Shown in pieces: positions 34,643-43,667 of a stretch of 64,000 bases of DNA. Both the position numbers and the translations under genes were made by a program. Source of the DNA: Aliiroseovarius subalbicans (GTDB taxonomy: Bacteria; Pseudomonadota; Alphaproteobacteria; Rhodobacterales; Rhodobacteraceae); NCBI RefSeq assembly GCF_022678625.1, contig NZ_JALBYQ010000001.1, positions 434,001 through 498,000 on the forward strand, given 5' to 3'. The notes beneath the pieces were generated by a model that did no database searches, was not told the DNA's origin, and saw only the letters and a list, made by a program, of their open reading frames with translations. Numbering within the stretch: position 1 is the stretch's first letter; the number at the start of each line of letters is the position of its first letter.

Positions 34643-36448
34643 TCATATGATCGTGGCCGCGCCATCGCTGGCCAGACCGACGTTGTTGCGAAAAACCTCG
34701 AACATCTCGCGTCCGAGGCCCTGTTGATTGGCGCTCAAATCTGCCGTCGCGGCGGGGCGATCGGTGAACCCGTCGCTCAGCACCTCCAGCGTGCCCGCCA
34801 TGGCGTCAAGTCTGAGGATATCGCCGTCCTGCACCCGTGCGATCGGGCCGCCGTCCATTGCCTCGGGCGCGATGTGGATCGCGGCAGGCACCTTTCCGGA
34901 CGCGCCGGACATGCGGCCATCGGTGACCAGCGCCACTTTCAGCCCGCGATCTTGCAGCACGGCCAGCGACGGGGTCAGCCCGTGCAGCTCAGGCATGCCG
35001 TTGGCCTTCGGCCCCTGAAAGCGCACCACGACGATCACGTCACTGGTGAACTCGCCGGCACGAAAGGCGGCTTTCACGCTGTCCTGGTCGTGGAACACAC
35101 GGGCGGGGGCTTCGATCACCTGACGATCCCCGGCCACGGCCGAGACCTTGATGACGCCGTGGCCCAGGTTGCCGTCCAGCTGTTGCAGACCGCCCGAGGG
35201 CTGAAACGGATCCGACGCCGGGCGCAGGATCTTGTCGTTCAGGCTATCGCGCGGGCCGGGTTCCCATGTCACCCGCGCGCCCGACAGTTTCGGGTCGCGC
35301 GCATAGGCCGCAAGCCCTTCACCGACAATCGTTTTCGTGTCGGGATGCAAAAGACCCTCGTCCAGCAGATTGCCGATCATAAAGCCCAGCCCCCCGGCGG
35401 CGTGGAAATGGTTCACATCCGCCAGACCATTGGGATAGACCCGCGCCATCAGCGGCACGATGCGCGACACATCCGCGAAATCCTCCAGCGTCAGGTGCAC
35501 GCCTGCGGCGCGCGCCATTGCGGGCAGATGCAACACAAGATTGGTGGAGCCACCGGTGGCCATCAGCCCGACCAGCGCGTTCACGAAGGCCTTTTCGTCC
35601 AGGATGTGACCGGCAGGGGTGAAGTCGCTCCCCAGTGCCGTGATTGCCAGAGCGCGGCGGGTGCCCTCGGCGGTCAACGCCTCGCGCAGCGGTGTGCCGG
35701 GGGTCACGAAGGCCGCACCCGGCAGGTGCAACCCCATGAACTCCATCAGCATCTGATTGGTGTTGGCAGTGCCGTAAAAGGTGCAGGTACCCGGCCCGTG
35801 ATAGGCCGCCATTTCCGCGGCCATCAACGCGTCGCGGTCGACGTCGCCGGTGGCAAATTTCTGGCGCACTTTGGCCTTTTCGTCATTGGCCAGCCCGCTT
35901 GTCATCGGCCCCGCAGGCAGAAACACCGCCGGGATGTGGCCGAAGGTGGCCGCGGCCATCACCAGCCCCGGCACGATCTTGTCACAGACGCCCAGATACA
36001 GGGCCGCGTCAAAGGTGTTGTGGCTCAGCCCGACGCCTGCCGCCAGCGCGATCACATCACGCGAAAACAGGCTCAGCTCCATCCCGGCCTCGCCCTGGGT
36101 GACACCGTCGCACATCGCCGGAACCCCGCCCGCGACCTGCGCCGTGGCACCGTCCTCGCGCGCGACGCGCTTGATCAGATCGGGATAGGTGCCATAGGGC
36201 TGATGCGCCGACAGCATGTCATTATAGGCTGTGATGATGCCCAGGTTGGGTGCACGCCCGGTGGCCAGCGCGCCCTGGTCGGGGCCGGCGCCGGCATAGG
36301 CATGGGCCTGACCCGAACAGCTGAGATGCGCCCGGCGCGGACCGTCTTCGGCGGCGTGGTTGATCTTGGCAAGATAGGCTGTGCGCCCTGATTTCGAACG
36401 CGCAATGATGCGGTCGGTGATCTGTTCAAGCTCGGGTCGAAGGGTCAT
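34643..36448 (-). CDS. edd: 6-Phosphogluconate dehydratase
   Basis: 601 residues from the ATG at 36448; an ATG 39 bases upstream is less likely. IlvD/Edd family: [42 protein letters not shown] (Cys ligand of the Fe-S cluster), [21 protein letters not shown] and [18 protein letters not shown]. The length and HQPYGTYP wording separate Edd from IlvD. It dehydrates 6-phosphogluconate to KDPG. A 12-bp perfect palindrome lies 45 bp upstream. Confidence 0.95.
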   Translation of the reverse strand: MTLRPELEQITDRIIARSKSGRTAYLAKINHAAEDGPRRAHLSCSGQAHAYAGAGPDQGALATGRAPNLGIITAYNDMLSAHQPYGTYPDLIKRVAREDGATAQVAGGVPAMCDGVTQGEAGMELSLFSRDVIALAAGVGLSHNTFDAALYLGVCDKIVPGLVMAAATFGHIPAVFLPAGPMTSGLANDEKAKVRQKFATGDVDRDALMAAEMAAYHGPGTCTFYGTANTNQMLMEFMGLHLPGAAFVTPGTPLREALTAEGTRRALAITALGSDFTPAGHILDEKAFVNALVGLMATGGSTNLVLHLPAMARAAGVHLTLEDFADVSRIVPLMARVYPNGLADVNHFHAAGGLGFMIGNLLDEGLLHPDTKTIVGEGLAAYARDPKLSGARVTWEPGPRDSLNDKILRPASDPFQPSGGLQQLDGNLGHGVIKVSAVAGDRQVIEAPARVFHDQDSVKAAFRAGEFTSDVIVVVRFQGPKANGMPELHGLTPSLAVLQDRGLKVALVTDGRMSGASGKVPAAIHIAPEAMDGGPIARVQDGDILRLDAMAGTLEVLSDGFTDRPAATADLSANQQGLGREMFEVFRNNVGLASDGAATII

Positions 36449-36492
36449 GGTTGCGCATCCTTGGGGCTGATGCGACGGCTCTATCATGAATG

Positions 36493-36504
36493 GTTAGCGC
36501 TAAC
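36493..36504. promoter_or_regulatory. Palindromic operator upstream of edd-eda
   Basis: The perfect palindrome GTTAGCGCTAAC has the central CG and TTAGCGCTAA core common to LacI-family operators. It lies in the 200-bp region between the divergent edd and the lipoprotein gene, 45 bp from the edd start codon. A sugar-responsive LacI-type repressor of the Entner-Doudoroff genes is the natural inference; no such regulator gene is in the window. Confidence 0.6.
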
Positions 36505-36648
36505 AACTGCACAGTTTCGCGAATGGACTGTTTCCAATTCGTCACAAATCGCAGCTTTTTCATGGGGATTTCACATTTACGCCCCAATTCGCCAGCAAAA
36601 CACTCGCGAACTGCGGGCAGCTACACCCGCTGACTGGAGGACGAAAAA

Positions 36649-37260
36649 ATGAAATCTGTTCGCGCATTCCTGGTTTTTGCAAGCACCGTGATCGGCTTGT
36701 CAGCCTGTTCAAACGGCGATCTGGTGTCGCGTGCCGACGCCCCGAACGCCCCGATCCTGGTGGCAGCGCCCGCCGATGTGGCCCCTGTCGTCCTTCGTGA
36801 CTACACGGTGACCGAGGTGGACATCATCGTGCCGAAAACCCTCAAAGTGTCCGAGGCGAACCGCTTTTTCCCGAATGCTGACATTGTTTGGCGAGAGGAT
36901 CCCTTGGGCGACCGCTATTCCCAGGTTGAAGCAGTGATCACCGAAGCCATCACCCAGGGTGTCGCGGGCATGGACGGCACACGCGAAGTGAAGGTGCAGC
37001 TTGAACTTACCCGCTTCCACGCCTTGACAGAAAAGACCCGTTTCGGGGCGCCGCAAGGGTCGGCAACGCACGACATCAAGATGCTTCTGACCGTTCTTGA
37101 CGCCCAAACCGGTGCGGTTATCGAAGCCACGCGTCCGTTTGAAATCGAGTTTGAAGCCCACACAAACCAGTTCGCCTTGGCAGATATTGCGCAGGGGATC
37201 ACGCAACGCAAACGGATCACGGAAAAGCTGGCGCAGCTCATTCAATCGGAACTGGGCTGA
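36649..37260 (+). CDS. Lipoprotein, DUF6778-like
   Basis: 203 residues with a lipoprotein signal peptide (MKSVRAFLVFASTVIGLSACSNG, lipobox LSAC, Cys20). The mature part has alternating beta and helix with VTEVDIIVPKTLKVSEANRFFPNADIVWRED and a C-terminal NQFALADIAQGITQRKRITEKL. It resembles a Rhodobacteraceae-specific lipoprotein family; function unknown. A GGAGGA site lies upstream and a strong terminator lies about 100 bp after the stop. Confidence 0.75.
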   Translation: MKSVRAFLVFASTVIGLSACSNGDLVSRADAPNAPILVAAPADVAPVVLRDYTVTEVDIIVPKTLKVSEANRFFPNADIVWREDPLGDRYSQVEAVITEAITQGVAGMDGTREVKVQLELTRFHALTEKTRFGAPQGSATHDIKMLLTVLDAQTGAVIEATRPFEIEFEAHTNQFALADIAQGITQRKRITEKLAQLIQSELG

Positions 37261-37359
37261 GCGTCTTCAAACCACCCAGAGCACATCGCACGAAAGCGCG
37301 GTGTGAGCGGTGGACAGAGAATTGAGACACTTGAGACAGTGACGGGGCAATGACCCCGG

Positions 37360-37388
37360 AAGGGCGGGCCATGCGGTCCGCCCTTTTC
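37360..37388 (+). terminator. Terminator after the lipoprotein gene
   Basis: AAGGGCGG pairs with CCGCCCTT, extended by G-U and two G-C pairs to a short ATGC loop, followed by TTTTCTC. It lies between the lipoprotein and rRNA methyltransferase genes on the plus strand. Confidence 0.8.
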
Positions 37389-37418
37389 TCATGCGCCCAA
37401 AGCCGATAAGGCAGGGCC

Positions 37419-38615
37419 ATGACACACACACTCCCCACCATCCGCCTGCGTCCCAAGGCCAATGCCCGCGCGATCCGCCACGGCTTCCCTTGGGTTTATG
37501 ACAATGAACTGGTCACCGACCGGCGCACCAAGGCGTTGACGCCCGGTGTGATCGCCCGGCTTGAGGACAATGAACGCACGCCCATGGGGCTGGTTGCGGT
37601 GAACACCGGATCGCGCATCATCGCGCGCGTGCTGGACCGTGACCCCGAGGCGATGATCGACCGCACCTGGCTTGAGGCCCGCGTGGCGCGCGCGCTTGCG
37701 CATCGCGACCGGATTTACGACGCCCCGTTCTATCGTCTGGTCCATGCCGAGGCCGACGGATTGCCCGGTGTGGTGATCGACCGGTTCGGTGACGTCGCGG
37801 TGATCCAGCCCAACGCCGCCTGGGCCGAGGTGATGCTGGACGATCTGGCCGCCGCCGTCATGACCATCGCCGGCGTGTCCACCGTGGTGAAAAACGCCAG
37901 CGGCCGATCGCGCGCGCTGGAAGGGCTGGGCGAAGAAACACTTGTGATACAGGGCGCCCTGGACGGCCCGGTACCGGTGCCGATGAACGGCGCCACCTAT
38001 ATGGCCGACATTCTTGGCGGGCAGAAAACGGGGCTGTTCTTCGACCAACGCCCGAACCACGCCTTTGCCGCCACCCTGTCGAAAGGTGCGCGCGTGCTGG
38101 ATGTTTTCAGCCATGTCGGCGGCTTCGGCCTGGCCGCACTGGCCGCCGGGGCCGACAGCGCGATGGCGGTTGACGGATCAGCGCCCGCGCTGGCGCTGGC
38201 CGAACAAGGGGCCGAGGCGACCGGTGTGGCCGACCGGTTCACGCCCTTGAAGGGCGACGCCTTTGCCGTGCTGGAGGCTTTGCAGGAAGAGGGTGCGCAG
38301 TTTGACGTGGTGATCTGCGACCCGCCCGCCTTCGCACCCTCGAAAAAGGCGCTTGAGGCCGGTCTGCGCGCCTATGAGCGCCTCGCGCGTCTGGCCGCGC
38401 CCCTGGTCGCACCGGGCGGATACCTGGGCCTGTGCAGCTGTTCGCACGCCGCCGATCTGACCCGGTTTCGCAATTCCAGCGCGCGCGGCATTGGCCGGGC
38501 AGGGCGCTCGGCGCAGCTGATCCACACCGGATATGCCGGACCGGACCACCCGCAACTGCCGCAGCTGGCGGAAAGCGGATATCTCAAGGCCTGTTTCTTC
38601 CGGTTGGACGGGTGA
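37419..38615 (+). CDS. rlmI: 23S rRNA m5C methyltransferase, RlmI-like
   Basis: 398 residues. An N-terminal PUA domain (IRLRPKANARAIRHGFPWVYDNEL) is followed by an RlmI-type intermediate domain (DGLPGVVIDRFGD) and the Rossmann methyltransferase with GLFFDQRPNH, VLDVFSHVGGFGLAALAAGA and the catalytic-site VICDPPAFAPSKKALEAG. RlmI modifies C1962 of 23S rRNA in E. coli; the same site is assumed here. It overlaps the PIN gene by 4 bp. Confidence 0.87.
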   Translation: MTHTLPTIRLRPKANARAIRHGFPWVYDNELVTDRRTKALTPGVIARLEDNERTPMGLVAVNTGSRIIARVLDRDPEAMIDRTWLEARVARALAHRDRIYDAPFYRLVHAEADGLPGVVIDRFGDVAVIQPNAAWAEVMLDDLAAAVMTIAGVSTVVKNASGRSRALEGLGEETLVIQGALDGPVPVPMNGATYMADILGGQKTGLFFDQRPNHAFAATLSKGARVLDVFSHVGGFGLAALAAGADSAMAVDGSAPALALAEQGAEATGVADRFTPLKGDAFAVLEALQEEGAQFDVVICDPPAFAPSKKALEAGLRAYERLARLAAPLVAPGGYLGLCSCSHAADLTRFRNSSARGIGRAGRSAQLIHTGYAGPDHPQLPQLAESGYLKACFFRLDG

Positions 38616-39160
38616 AAGTCCTTATCGACGCCTGCGTTCTCTATCCCACCGTGATGCGCGAGGTGGTGATGGGCGCGGCGAAGGCCGGGCTGTTCACCCC
38701 GCTGTGGTCGCCGCGCATTTTGGAAGAATGGGCGCGTGCCGCCGCCAAGCTGGGCGAGGGGCAGGAGGTCGTGGCGCGGGGCGAGATTGCCGCCCTGAAC
38801 GCCCGCTGGCCCAAGGCCAGCGTGCGCCCGCATGACCGGGATCTCAGGCGGTTGTATCTGCCCGATGAAAACGACATCCACGTGCTGGCCGCCGCGATCG
38901 CTGGCGGGGCGGATGTACTATTGACGATGAACAACAAGGATTTCCCGCGCCACATGCTGGCCGAGGAATGCGTGCTGCGCGACAGCCCCGATCTGTTCCT
39001 GCGCGCGCTTTTTGACCGTCACCCAGAGGAGATCCGTGCGGTGGTGGAGCGGGTGCGGGCTGAGGCCGAGCGGCTTTCCGGTCAGGACTGGCCCCTGCGC
39101 AAGCTGATGAAAAAGGCGCGCCTGCCGCGTCTGGGCAAGGCGCTGGAGGGCGCGGGTTAA
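38612..39160 (+). CDS. PIN-domain protein (RSP_2648 family)
   Basis: 182 residues starting with GTG inside the rlmI stop (GTGA). The PIN ribonuclease fold is seen from the acidic residues in VLIDACVLYP (Asp), the Glu in RILEEWARAA, and the late DENDIHVLAAAIAGGADVLLTMNNKDFP, completing the metal site. There is no antitoxin-like gene next to it and it is coupled to rlmI, so it is probably a housekeeping PIN protein rather than a toxin. Its stop overlaps that of the converging protease gene. Confidence 0.84.
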   Translation: MKVLIDACVLYPTVMREVVMGAAKAGLFTPLWSPRILEEWARAAAKLGEGQEVVARGEIAALNARWPKASVRPHDRDLRRLYLPDENDIHVLAAAIAGGADVLLTMNNKDFPRHMLAEECVLRDSPDLFLRALFDRHPEEIRAVVERVRAEAERLSGQDWPLRKLMKKARLPRLGKALEGAG

Positions 39161-39840
39161 GGCACCCACTTGGCCTCGTTCGCGTCGATCGCCTTGATGC
39201 GTTCGGCGGTCTTTGGATGGCTCATCAACCAGGCAGGCGCGGCGCCCGCGCGCGACGCGGTCAGCGCGTCCAGCTTGCCAAACAGCGATTTCTGCGGCGC
39301 GGTGCCGATACCGGATTTTACCAGCAGGGCCGAGGCATAGGCATCAGCCTCATATTCGTCCGACCGTGACAGGCGCGCGGCCAAGAGCGAGGTGACGAGG
39401 TTGGCCAGGAAGGCGCCCACGCCGGGCAGGAACCGGTTGATCACCATCGCCAGCGCGGTGCGCAGGGCGTTCTGGCCGGAAAAGTCGATCATCCGCCGTT
39501 TTGAATGCCCAAGGGCGACGTGGCCCAGTTCATGCGCGATCACCGAGGCCAGCTCCTCACCCGTGACCTTGCCGTCCTTGTATTGATTGAAAAACCCGCG
39601 CGTGATGAAGATGCGGCCATCAGGTGCGGCCAGCCCGTTCACCGGCTCGACCTCATAGATATGCACCTTGATGCGCGGCAGATCGAGCGCTTTGGCCATG
39701 CGATCGGTGAGGGCTTTCAGCCTGGGGTCGGCAAGTTCAGTTGATTGTTCATCCAGCATGCGCGCAGTGCGCCAGGCGGAAAAACGATACATCGCAAGGC
39801 CATAGAGCAGGGCGAGCAGGAGGGGCGTGAACTTTAGCAT
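39157..39840 (-). CDS. M48-family metalloprotease (HtpX/Oma1-like)
   Basis: 227 residues: an N-terminal membrane anchor (FTPLLLALLYGLAMY), a zinc-protease core with ASVIAHELGHVALGH (HExxH) and the third ligand in SRSDEYEADAYA, and a possible second hydrophobic segment near 140-160. It ends with the family-typical SHPKTAERIKAI. It is a membrane-bound quality-control protease by family. It lies downstream of dedA on the same strand with a short gap. Confidence 0.88.
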   Translation of the reverse strand: MLKFTPLLLALLYGLAMYRFSAWRTARMLDEQSTELADPRLKALTDRMAKALDLPRIKVHIYEVEPVNGLAAPDGRIFITRGFFNQYKDGKVTGEELASVIAHELGHVALGHSKRRMIDFSGQNALRTALAMVINRFLPGVGAFLANLVTSLLAARLSRSDEYEADAYASALLVKSGIGTAPQKSLFGKLDALTASRAGAAPAWLMSHPKTAERIKAIDANEAKWVP

Positions 39841-39879
39841 GGGGTCGATATAAGGGCTGACGCGGGCCGATGCCAGCGC

Positions 39880-40503
39880 TCAGCGCGCAGCTTTTGCCGT
39901 GGCGCGCCTCTCGCGTTGTTGGCGCAGGGCCCCGCGGATCCAGACCGCAGCCCCCCCGGCCACGGCCAAGGCGGCCAAGAACCCGACCACGTTGCCCATC
40001 ACGTCTGCCACCGCCGACACCTGGCTGGCAAAGACCATGCCAAGCCCGACATAGACGCTGACCCAGACCGTTTCGCCAAGGATGTCCCACAGCGCAAAGC
40101 GCGCCCAGCCAAGGCCGGTGGCCCCGGCAACGAAGTTGACCCAGGGGCCAAGCGGGGCGAAAAGCCAGGTTGAGAAGAACACGCCACCACCGCCGTAGCG
40201 GTCAACCAGCTTGCGCGCACGTTCCAGCACCGCGTGGCGCGCCGGGGTGCGAGCGATGCGTTCGACCAGAGGCGTGCCGCCGAAGCGACCGATCGCGAAG
40301 CCAGCCTGGTCCCCGATCACAGCACCTGCATAGGCGGCGGCGATGACCTGCCACAGGGTCAGGTCGCCGGTGGTGACGAAGGCGCCGCCGGACAGCATCA
40401 TCAATGACGTCGGGATCGGCAGCGCCAGGCAGCTCAGGAACGCCGAGGCGAAGATCACATAGACACCATAGCTGGTGACAAGGGCAAACACCGTTTCGCT
40501 CAT
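39880..40503 (-). CDS. DedA/VTT-family membrane protein
   Basis: 207 residues with four to five hydrophobic helices and the DedA signature: a re-entrant segment with LPIPTSLMMLSGGAF, GAVIGDQAGFAIGRFGG and the arginine/glycine motif FAPLGPWVNFVAGATGLGWARFALWDILGE. DedA proteins act as scramblase or proton-linked lipid transporters. The start overlaps the stop of the upstream gene (ATGA). Confidence 0.87.
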   Translation of the reverse strand: MSETVFALVTSYGVYVIFASAFLSCLALPIPTSLMMLSGGAFVTTGDLTLWQVIAAAYAGAVIGDQAGFAIGRFGGTPLVERIARTPARHAVLERARKLVDRYGGGGVFFSTWLFAPLGPWVNFVAGATGLGWARFALWDILGETVWVSVYVGLGMVFASQVSAVADVMGNVVGFLAALAVAGGAAVWIRGALRQQRERRATAKAAR

Positions 40504-40865
40504 TGTGCGTCCTCGATCGGATGGGCGGCGCGGTGGGCGGCGATTGCGGCCTCCAGCGCCGCGATTAATTCGTCCACGTTGACGCCGTTTGCTTCAGCAA
40601 TGTCGCGCAGGTTGCGTGGGCGGCCAGAGGTGTTTTCCGGCAAGCTCAGCGCCTCAAGCATCACCGGGCGCGGCACGTCCCAGGAATGGGCGACAAAGCG
40701 GGGCGTCATCCACGGCTTGATGGTCAGGTCCTGCCGCGCCGGGTCGTTCCAATAGACCCAATCGGCCACCATGCGCCCGCCGAAGACAAGGGCGACGGCA
40801 AGCGCGAGGCCCAGAACAGTGGTGGCGATCGGGGCTGCCGCCCAAAGGCGTTTGAGAAAAATCAT
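40500..40865 (-). CDS. Membrane-anchored hypothetical protein
   Basis: 121 residues from the ATG at 40865 (AGGGAG upstream). One N-terminal helix (PIATTVLGLALAVALVFGG) is followed by a periplasmic or cytoplasmic domain containing WYW-like WVYWNDPARQDLTIKPWMTPRFVAHSW and a helix with LRDIAEANGVNVDELIAALE, resembling a small DNA- or protein-binding HTH but without clear family. It is coupled to dedA by a 4-bp overlap, so a joint membrane function is plausible. Confidence 0.7.
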   Translation of the reverse strand: MIFLKRLWAAAPIATTVLGLALAVALVFGGRMVADWVYWNDPARQDLTIKPWMTPRFVAHSWDVPRPVMLEALSLPENTSGRPRNLRDIAEANGVNVDELIAALEAAIAAHRAAHPIEDAQ

Positions 40866-40948
40866 GCGGGCTCTGCTCCCTCTGCCAATCGCCAACGGGC
40901 GACGGTCTGTTTCAATACGCACGCGCGCCTGGTTTCCGTCGCGACGCC

Positions 40949-42097
40949 CTAGAGCTCGTGCAGGTCCGGCGCGTGACGCGACAGCCGCTCAACCCCGGTT
41001 TCTGTGACCAAAACCGAATGGCCCAGGCACATGGCAAGACCTGCGTCACTGTCCATCAGGATCATGTGCAGAAAGAACACCTGACCCGCCAGCATTTGCA
41101 ATGGGTTGCCTTCGTAAAACATCGGGAAATCGACCCAAATCGGATTATAGACCGCGCCCATGCCATAACCGCAGGCCTGCAGCCGCGCATGGCTCAGCCC
41201 GTGGGCGTCGAACACGCGTGCATGGGCGTCATAGACATCACCCATCGGCGCGCCGGGGCGGATCGCGGCCTCGCAGGCTTCAAGCGCTTCGCGGGCAGCG
41301 GCGTGCATCCGGCGTTGCGCGGGTGGGGCTTCGCCGATGACCAGTGTCTGCATCATTGCCGCGTGATAGCGCGCATAGGCGCCCGACCATTCGATGGTCA
41401 GCTGGTCGCGTGCGTCCAGGTGGCGGCGGCCCGAGAAATATCGACACAACAGCGCGCCGGGGCCGGAGCCGATGATGAACTCGTTGCCCGCGTAATCGCC
41501 GCCACCTTTGAACACCGCCCCCTGCATCGCGGCCAGGATGTCGCCTTCAAAGGCACCGGCGCGGGTGGTGGTCAGCGCCGCGTCCAACGCGTCGTCCGAC
41601 AGGGCGGCGGCGCGACGGTGCATCATAATCTCGGCAGGCGATTTCACCCGGCGCAGGGCGCGCATCAGGTCTGACGCCTCGATCAGGCCGGGCAGGGTGG
41701 CGCGCAGGCGCTGTCCGTTGAAATCCGTCAGGCCCGGTGTCTGGCCTTCAAAGCCGATTTGCGCGCCGGTCAGGCCCAGCTCGGCCAACAGCACCACGAG
41801 GTCGCGGGTCGGATCGGCGCCTTCGTATTCGTTCCAAACGTGAATGTGGGTGCGCGGCAGGGTCGAGGTGTGCAGCGCCTGGCGCAGGTCGGGCGCGCGG
41901 GTCAGAAGGTGCACATCGCCGCGGGCGGTCAGCACCATGCACTGGAACATGGCAAAGCCGAAGGTGTCATAGCCGGTCAGCCAGAACTGGCTTTCCGGGG
42001 CAAAGAGCAGGATCGCGTCCAGCCCCTGGGCCGTCAGCGCCGAACGGGCAGCCCGGACACGGGCGGTGTATTCGGTATCGTCGAAGTGAAGCGGCAT
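40949..42097 (-). CDS. M24-fold hydrolase lacking metal ligands
   Basis: 382 residues: a creatinase-type N-terminal domain (1-135; DAILLFAPESQFWLTGYDTFGF) and a pita-bread catalytic domain. The positions where aminopeptidases P and DddP bind metal are not conserved: the D-x-G...D region reads IEWSGAYARYHAAMMQT, the H-G-x-G region reads ACGYGMGAVYNP, and the E-P-G region reads FFLHMILMDSD. This fits metal-independent members such as creatinase or ectoine hydrolase (EutD/DoeA) rather than a peptidase. No ectoine-catabolic genes are nearby, so the substrate is open. Confidence 0.78.
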   Translation of the reverse strand: MPLHFDDTEYTARVRAARSALTAQGLDAILLFAPESQFWLTGYDTFGFAMFQCMVLTARGDVHLLTRAPDLRQALHTSTLPRTHIHVWNEYEGADPTRDLVVLLAELGLTGAQIGFEGQTPGLTDFNGQRLRATLPGLIEASDLMRALRRVKSPAEIMMHRRAAALSDDALDAALTTTRAGAFEGDILAAMQGAVFKGGGDYAGNEFIIGSGPGALLCRYFSGRRHLDARDQLTIEWSGAYARYHAAMMQTLVIGEAPPAQRRMHAAAREALEACEAAIRPGAPMGDVYDAHARVFDAHGLSHARLQACGYGMGAVYNPIWVDFPMFYEGNPLQMLAGQVFFLHMILMDSDAGLAMCLGHSVLVTETGVERLSRHAPDLHEL

Positions 42098-42169
42098 GGC
42101 AGGTGTCCCTTTGGCTTACCCCATTGGCGCCGGTCCAAGGAGCGGGGTCAAGCCCCGAAGAGGCGCGTT

Positions 42170-42248
42170 CCGAGCGCAGCGAGGCCATCGCCCCGCAGGT
42201 GCAGATTATTTCAAATAATCTGGCGTTCGGTGGCCTCGCTGCGCTCGG
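42170..42248. repeat. Nested palindromic extragenic element
   Basis: Outer arms CCGAGCGCAGCGAGGCC (42170-42186) and its exact reverse complement (42232-42248) enclose an inner perfect inverted repeat CAGATTATTT/AAATAATCTG with one central base (42202-42222). The whole forms a long cruciform or RNA hairpin in the 186-bp gap between the VWA and M24 genes. Confidence 0.85.
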
Positions 42249-42283
42249 AGGGCTACCGCCCACAGGTTCGCGTATGTTGCGCG

Positions 42284-43468
42284 TTACCGTCCCAATTCGC
42301 GCATGCCGCGCTCGATGCCTTCCAGCGTCATCGGCACCATGCGGCCTTCGAAGATCTGGCTGATCATCTGCACCGACTGTGTATAGCGCCAGTGGCGTTC
42401 GGGCAGGGGGTTGATCCACATGTGGTCGGGCCATTGCTCGCGGGCGCGCTCCAGCCAGACCTGGCCGGATTCTTCGTTCCAGTGCTCGTTGGCACCGCCC
42501 GGATAGGCGACCTCATAGGGGCTCATCGACGCGTCGCCGACGAAGATGCATTTGTAGTCCGGTCCGTAGGTGCGCAGCACCTCCCAGGTCGGGGTCTGAT
42601 CGTTCCAGCGCCGGCCGTTGTCGCGCCAGACACCTTCATACAGGCAATTGTGGAAGTAGTAGTATTCCAGATGCTTGAACTCGGCGCGGGCGGCCGAAAA
42701 CAGCTCTTCCACCACCTTGATATGCGGGTCCATGCTGCCGCCCACGTCCAAAAACAGCAGTACTTTCACCGCATTGCGCCGTTCGGGCCGGGTTTTCACA
42801 TCCAGGTAGCCATGTTCTGCCGTGGCGCGGATCGTGCCGTCCAGGTCCAGCTCTTCATGTGCGCCGTCCCGCGCCCAGTTGCGCAGGCGTTTCAGCGCGA
42901 CCTTGATGTTGCGCGTGCCCAGTTCGACATCGCCATCCAGGTTCTTGAAATCGCGCTTGTCCCAGACCTTCACCGCGCGTTGGTGGCGGCTTTCGGCCTG
43001 GCCGATGCGCACCCCTTCGGGGTTGTAGCCATAGGCGCCGAACGGGGACGTGCCCCCAGTGCCGATCCACTTGGATCCGCCTTCGTGGCGCCCTTCCTGT
43101 TCCTTCAGTCGCTCCTTGAGCGTCTCCATCAGCTTGTCAAAGCCGCCAAGCGCCTCGATTTCGGCCTTTTCTTCGGCCGAAAGGTGCTTTTCGGACATCT
43201 TACGCAGCCATTCCTCGGGAATGTCGACGGCCTCAAGCACCTGTTCCATCGTGACCGTTTCCAGGCCTTCGAAAGCCGTGGAAAACGCGCGGTCGAACTT
43301 GTCCAGATTGCGTTCGTCTTTCACCATCGCTGTGCGGGCGAGGTAGTAGAAACCTTCGATGTCATAGGTGACAAGCCCCGCCTTCATGCCTTCGAGAAAG
43401 GCAAGGTATTCGCGCAAGGAGACCGGCACCTTGTTGTCGCGCAGGGTTTCGAAGAACGGCAGGAACAT
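42284..43468 (-). CDS. VWA-domain protein, MoxR partner (CoxE/YehP-like)
   Basis: 394 residues. The N-terminus (FLPFFETLRDNKVPVSLREYLAFLEGM) is typical of VWA proteins working with MoxR AAA+ ATPases. The C-terminal VWA domain has a MIDAS variant VLLFLDVGGSMDPHI (DxGxS) and VGDASMSPYE. The matching MoxR ATPase gene is at 47.8-48.6 kb on the same strand instead of next door. Such pairs act as chaperones in metal insertion or complex maturation. A 54-residue membrane protein gene lies immediately upstream. Confidence 0.85.
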   Translation of the reverse strand: MFLPFFETLRDNKVPVSLREYLAFLEGMKAGLVTYDIEGFYYLARTAMVKDERNLDKFDRAFSTAFEGLETVTMEQVLEAVDIPEEWLRKMSEKHLSAEEKAEIEALGGFDKLMETLKERLKEQEGRHEGGSKWIGTGGTSPFGAYGYNPEGVRIGQAESRHQRAVKVWDKRDFKNLDGDVELGTRNIKVALKRLRNWARDGAHEELDLDGTIRATAEHGYLDVKTRPERRNAVKVLLFLDVGGSMDPHIKVVEELFSAARAEFKHLEYYYFHNCLYEGVWRDNGRRWNDQTPTWEVLRTYGPDYKCIFVGDASMSPYEVAYPGGANEHWNEESGQVWLERAREQWPDHMWINPLPERHWRYTQSVQMISQIFEGRMVPMTLEGIERGMRELGR

Positions 43469-43633
43469 TTACAGCGACCGGTCGATGAACACCGTCACGA
43501 ACAGGGCCACCAGCGTGAAGGCGATACCATAGACGACGGTATATTGCAGTTTGTCCAACCGGTTGCCGCCGCGTTTGGCGGCGTTGCGGTATCCCAGGAT
43601 CCCACCAAGGATGGCGGCGGCGATGACGATCAT
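43469..43633 (-). CDS. Small membrane protein (54 aa)
   Basis: 54 residues from the ATG at 43633, with GAAGGGG 7 bp upstream. It has two helices: MIVIAAAILGGILGYRNAAKRGG and KLQYTVVYGIAFTLVALFVTVFI. The stop directly abuts the VWA start, so it is surely in the same transcript. It looks like the small apolipoprotein-type proteins found beside VWA genes in Rhodobacterales; function unknown. Confidence 0.75.
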   Translation of the reverse strand: MIVIAAAILGGILGYRNAAKRGGNRLDKLQYTVVYGIAFTLVALFVTVFIDRSL

Positions 43634-43667
43634 GTTTGGCCCCTTCACGGGCCCTGCGACCCGGTTC

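Noticed and set aside
38612-39160. PIN protein as a toxin of a toxin-antitoxin pair
   Set aside because: No small antitoxin gene precedes it; it is translationally coupled to rlmI and belongs to a Rhodobacterales housekeeping PIN family.
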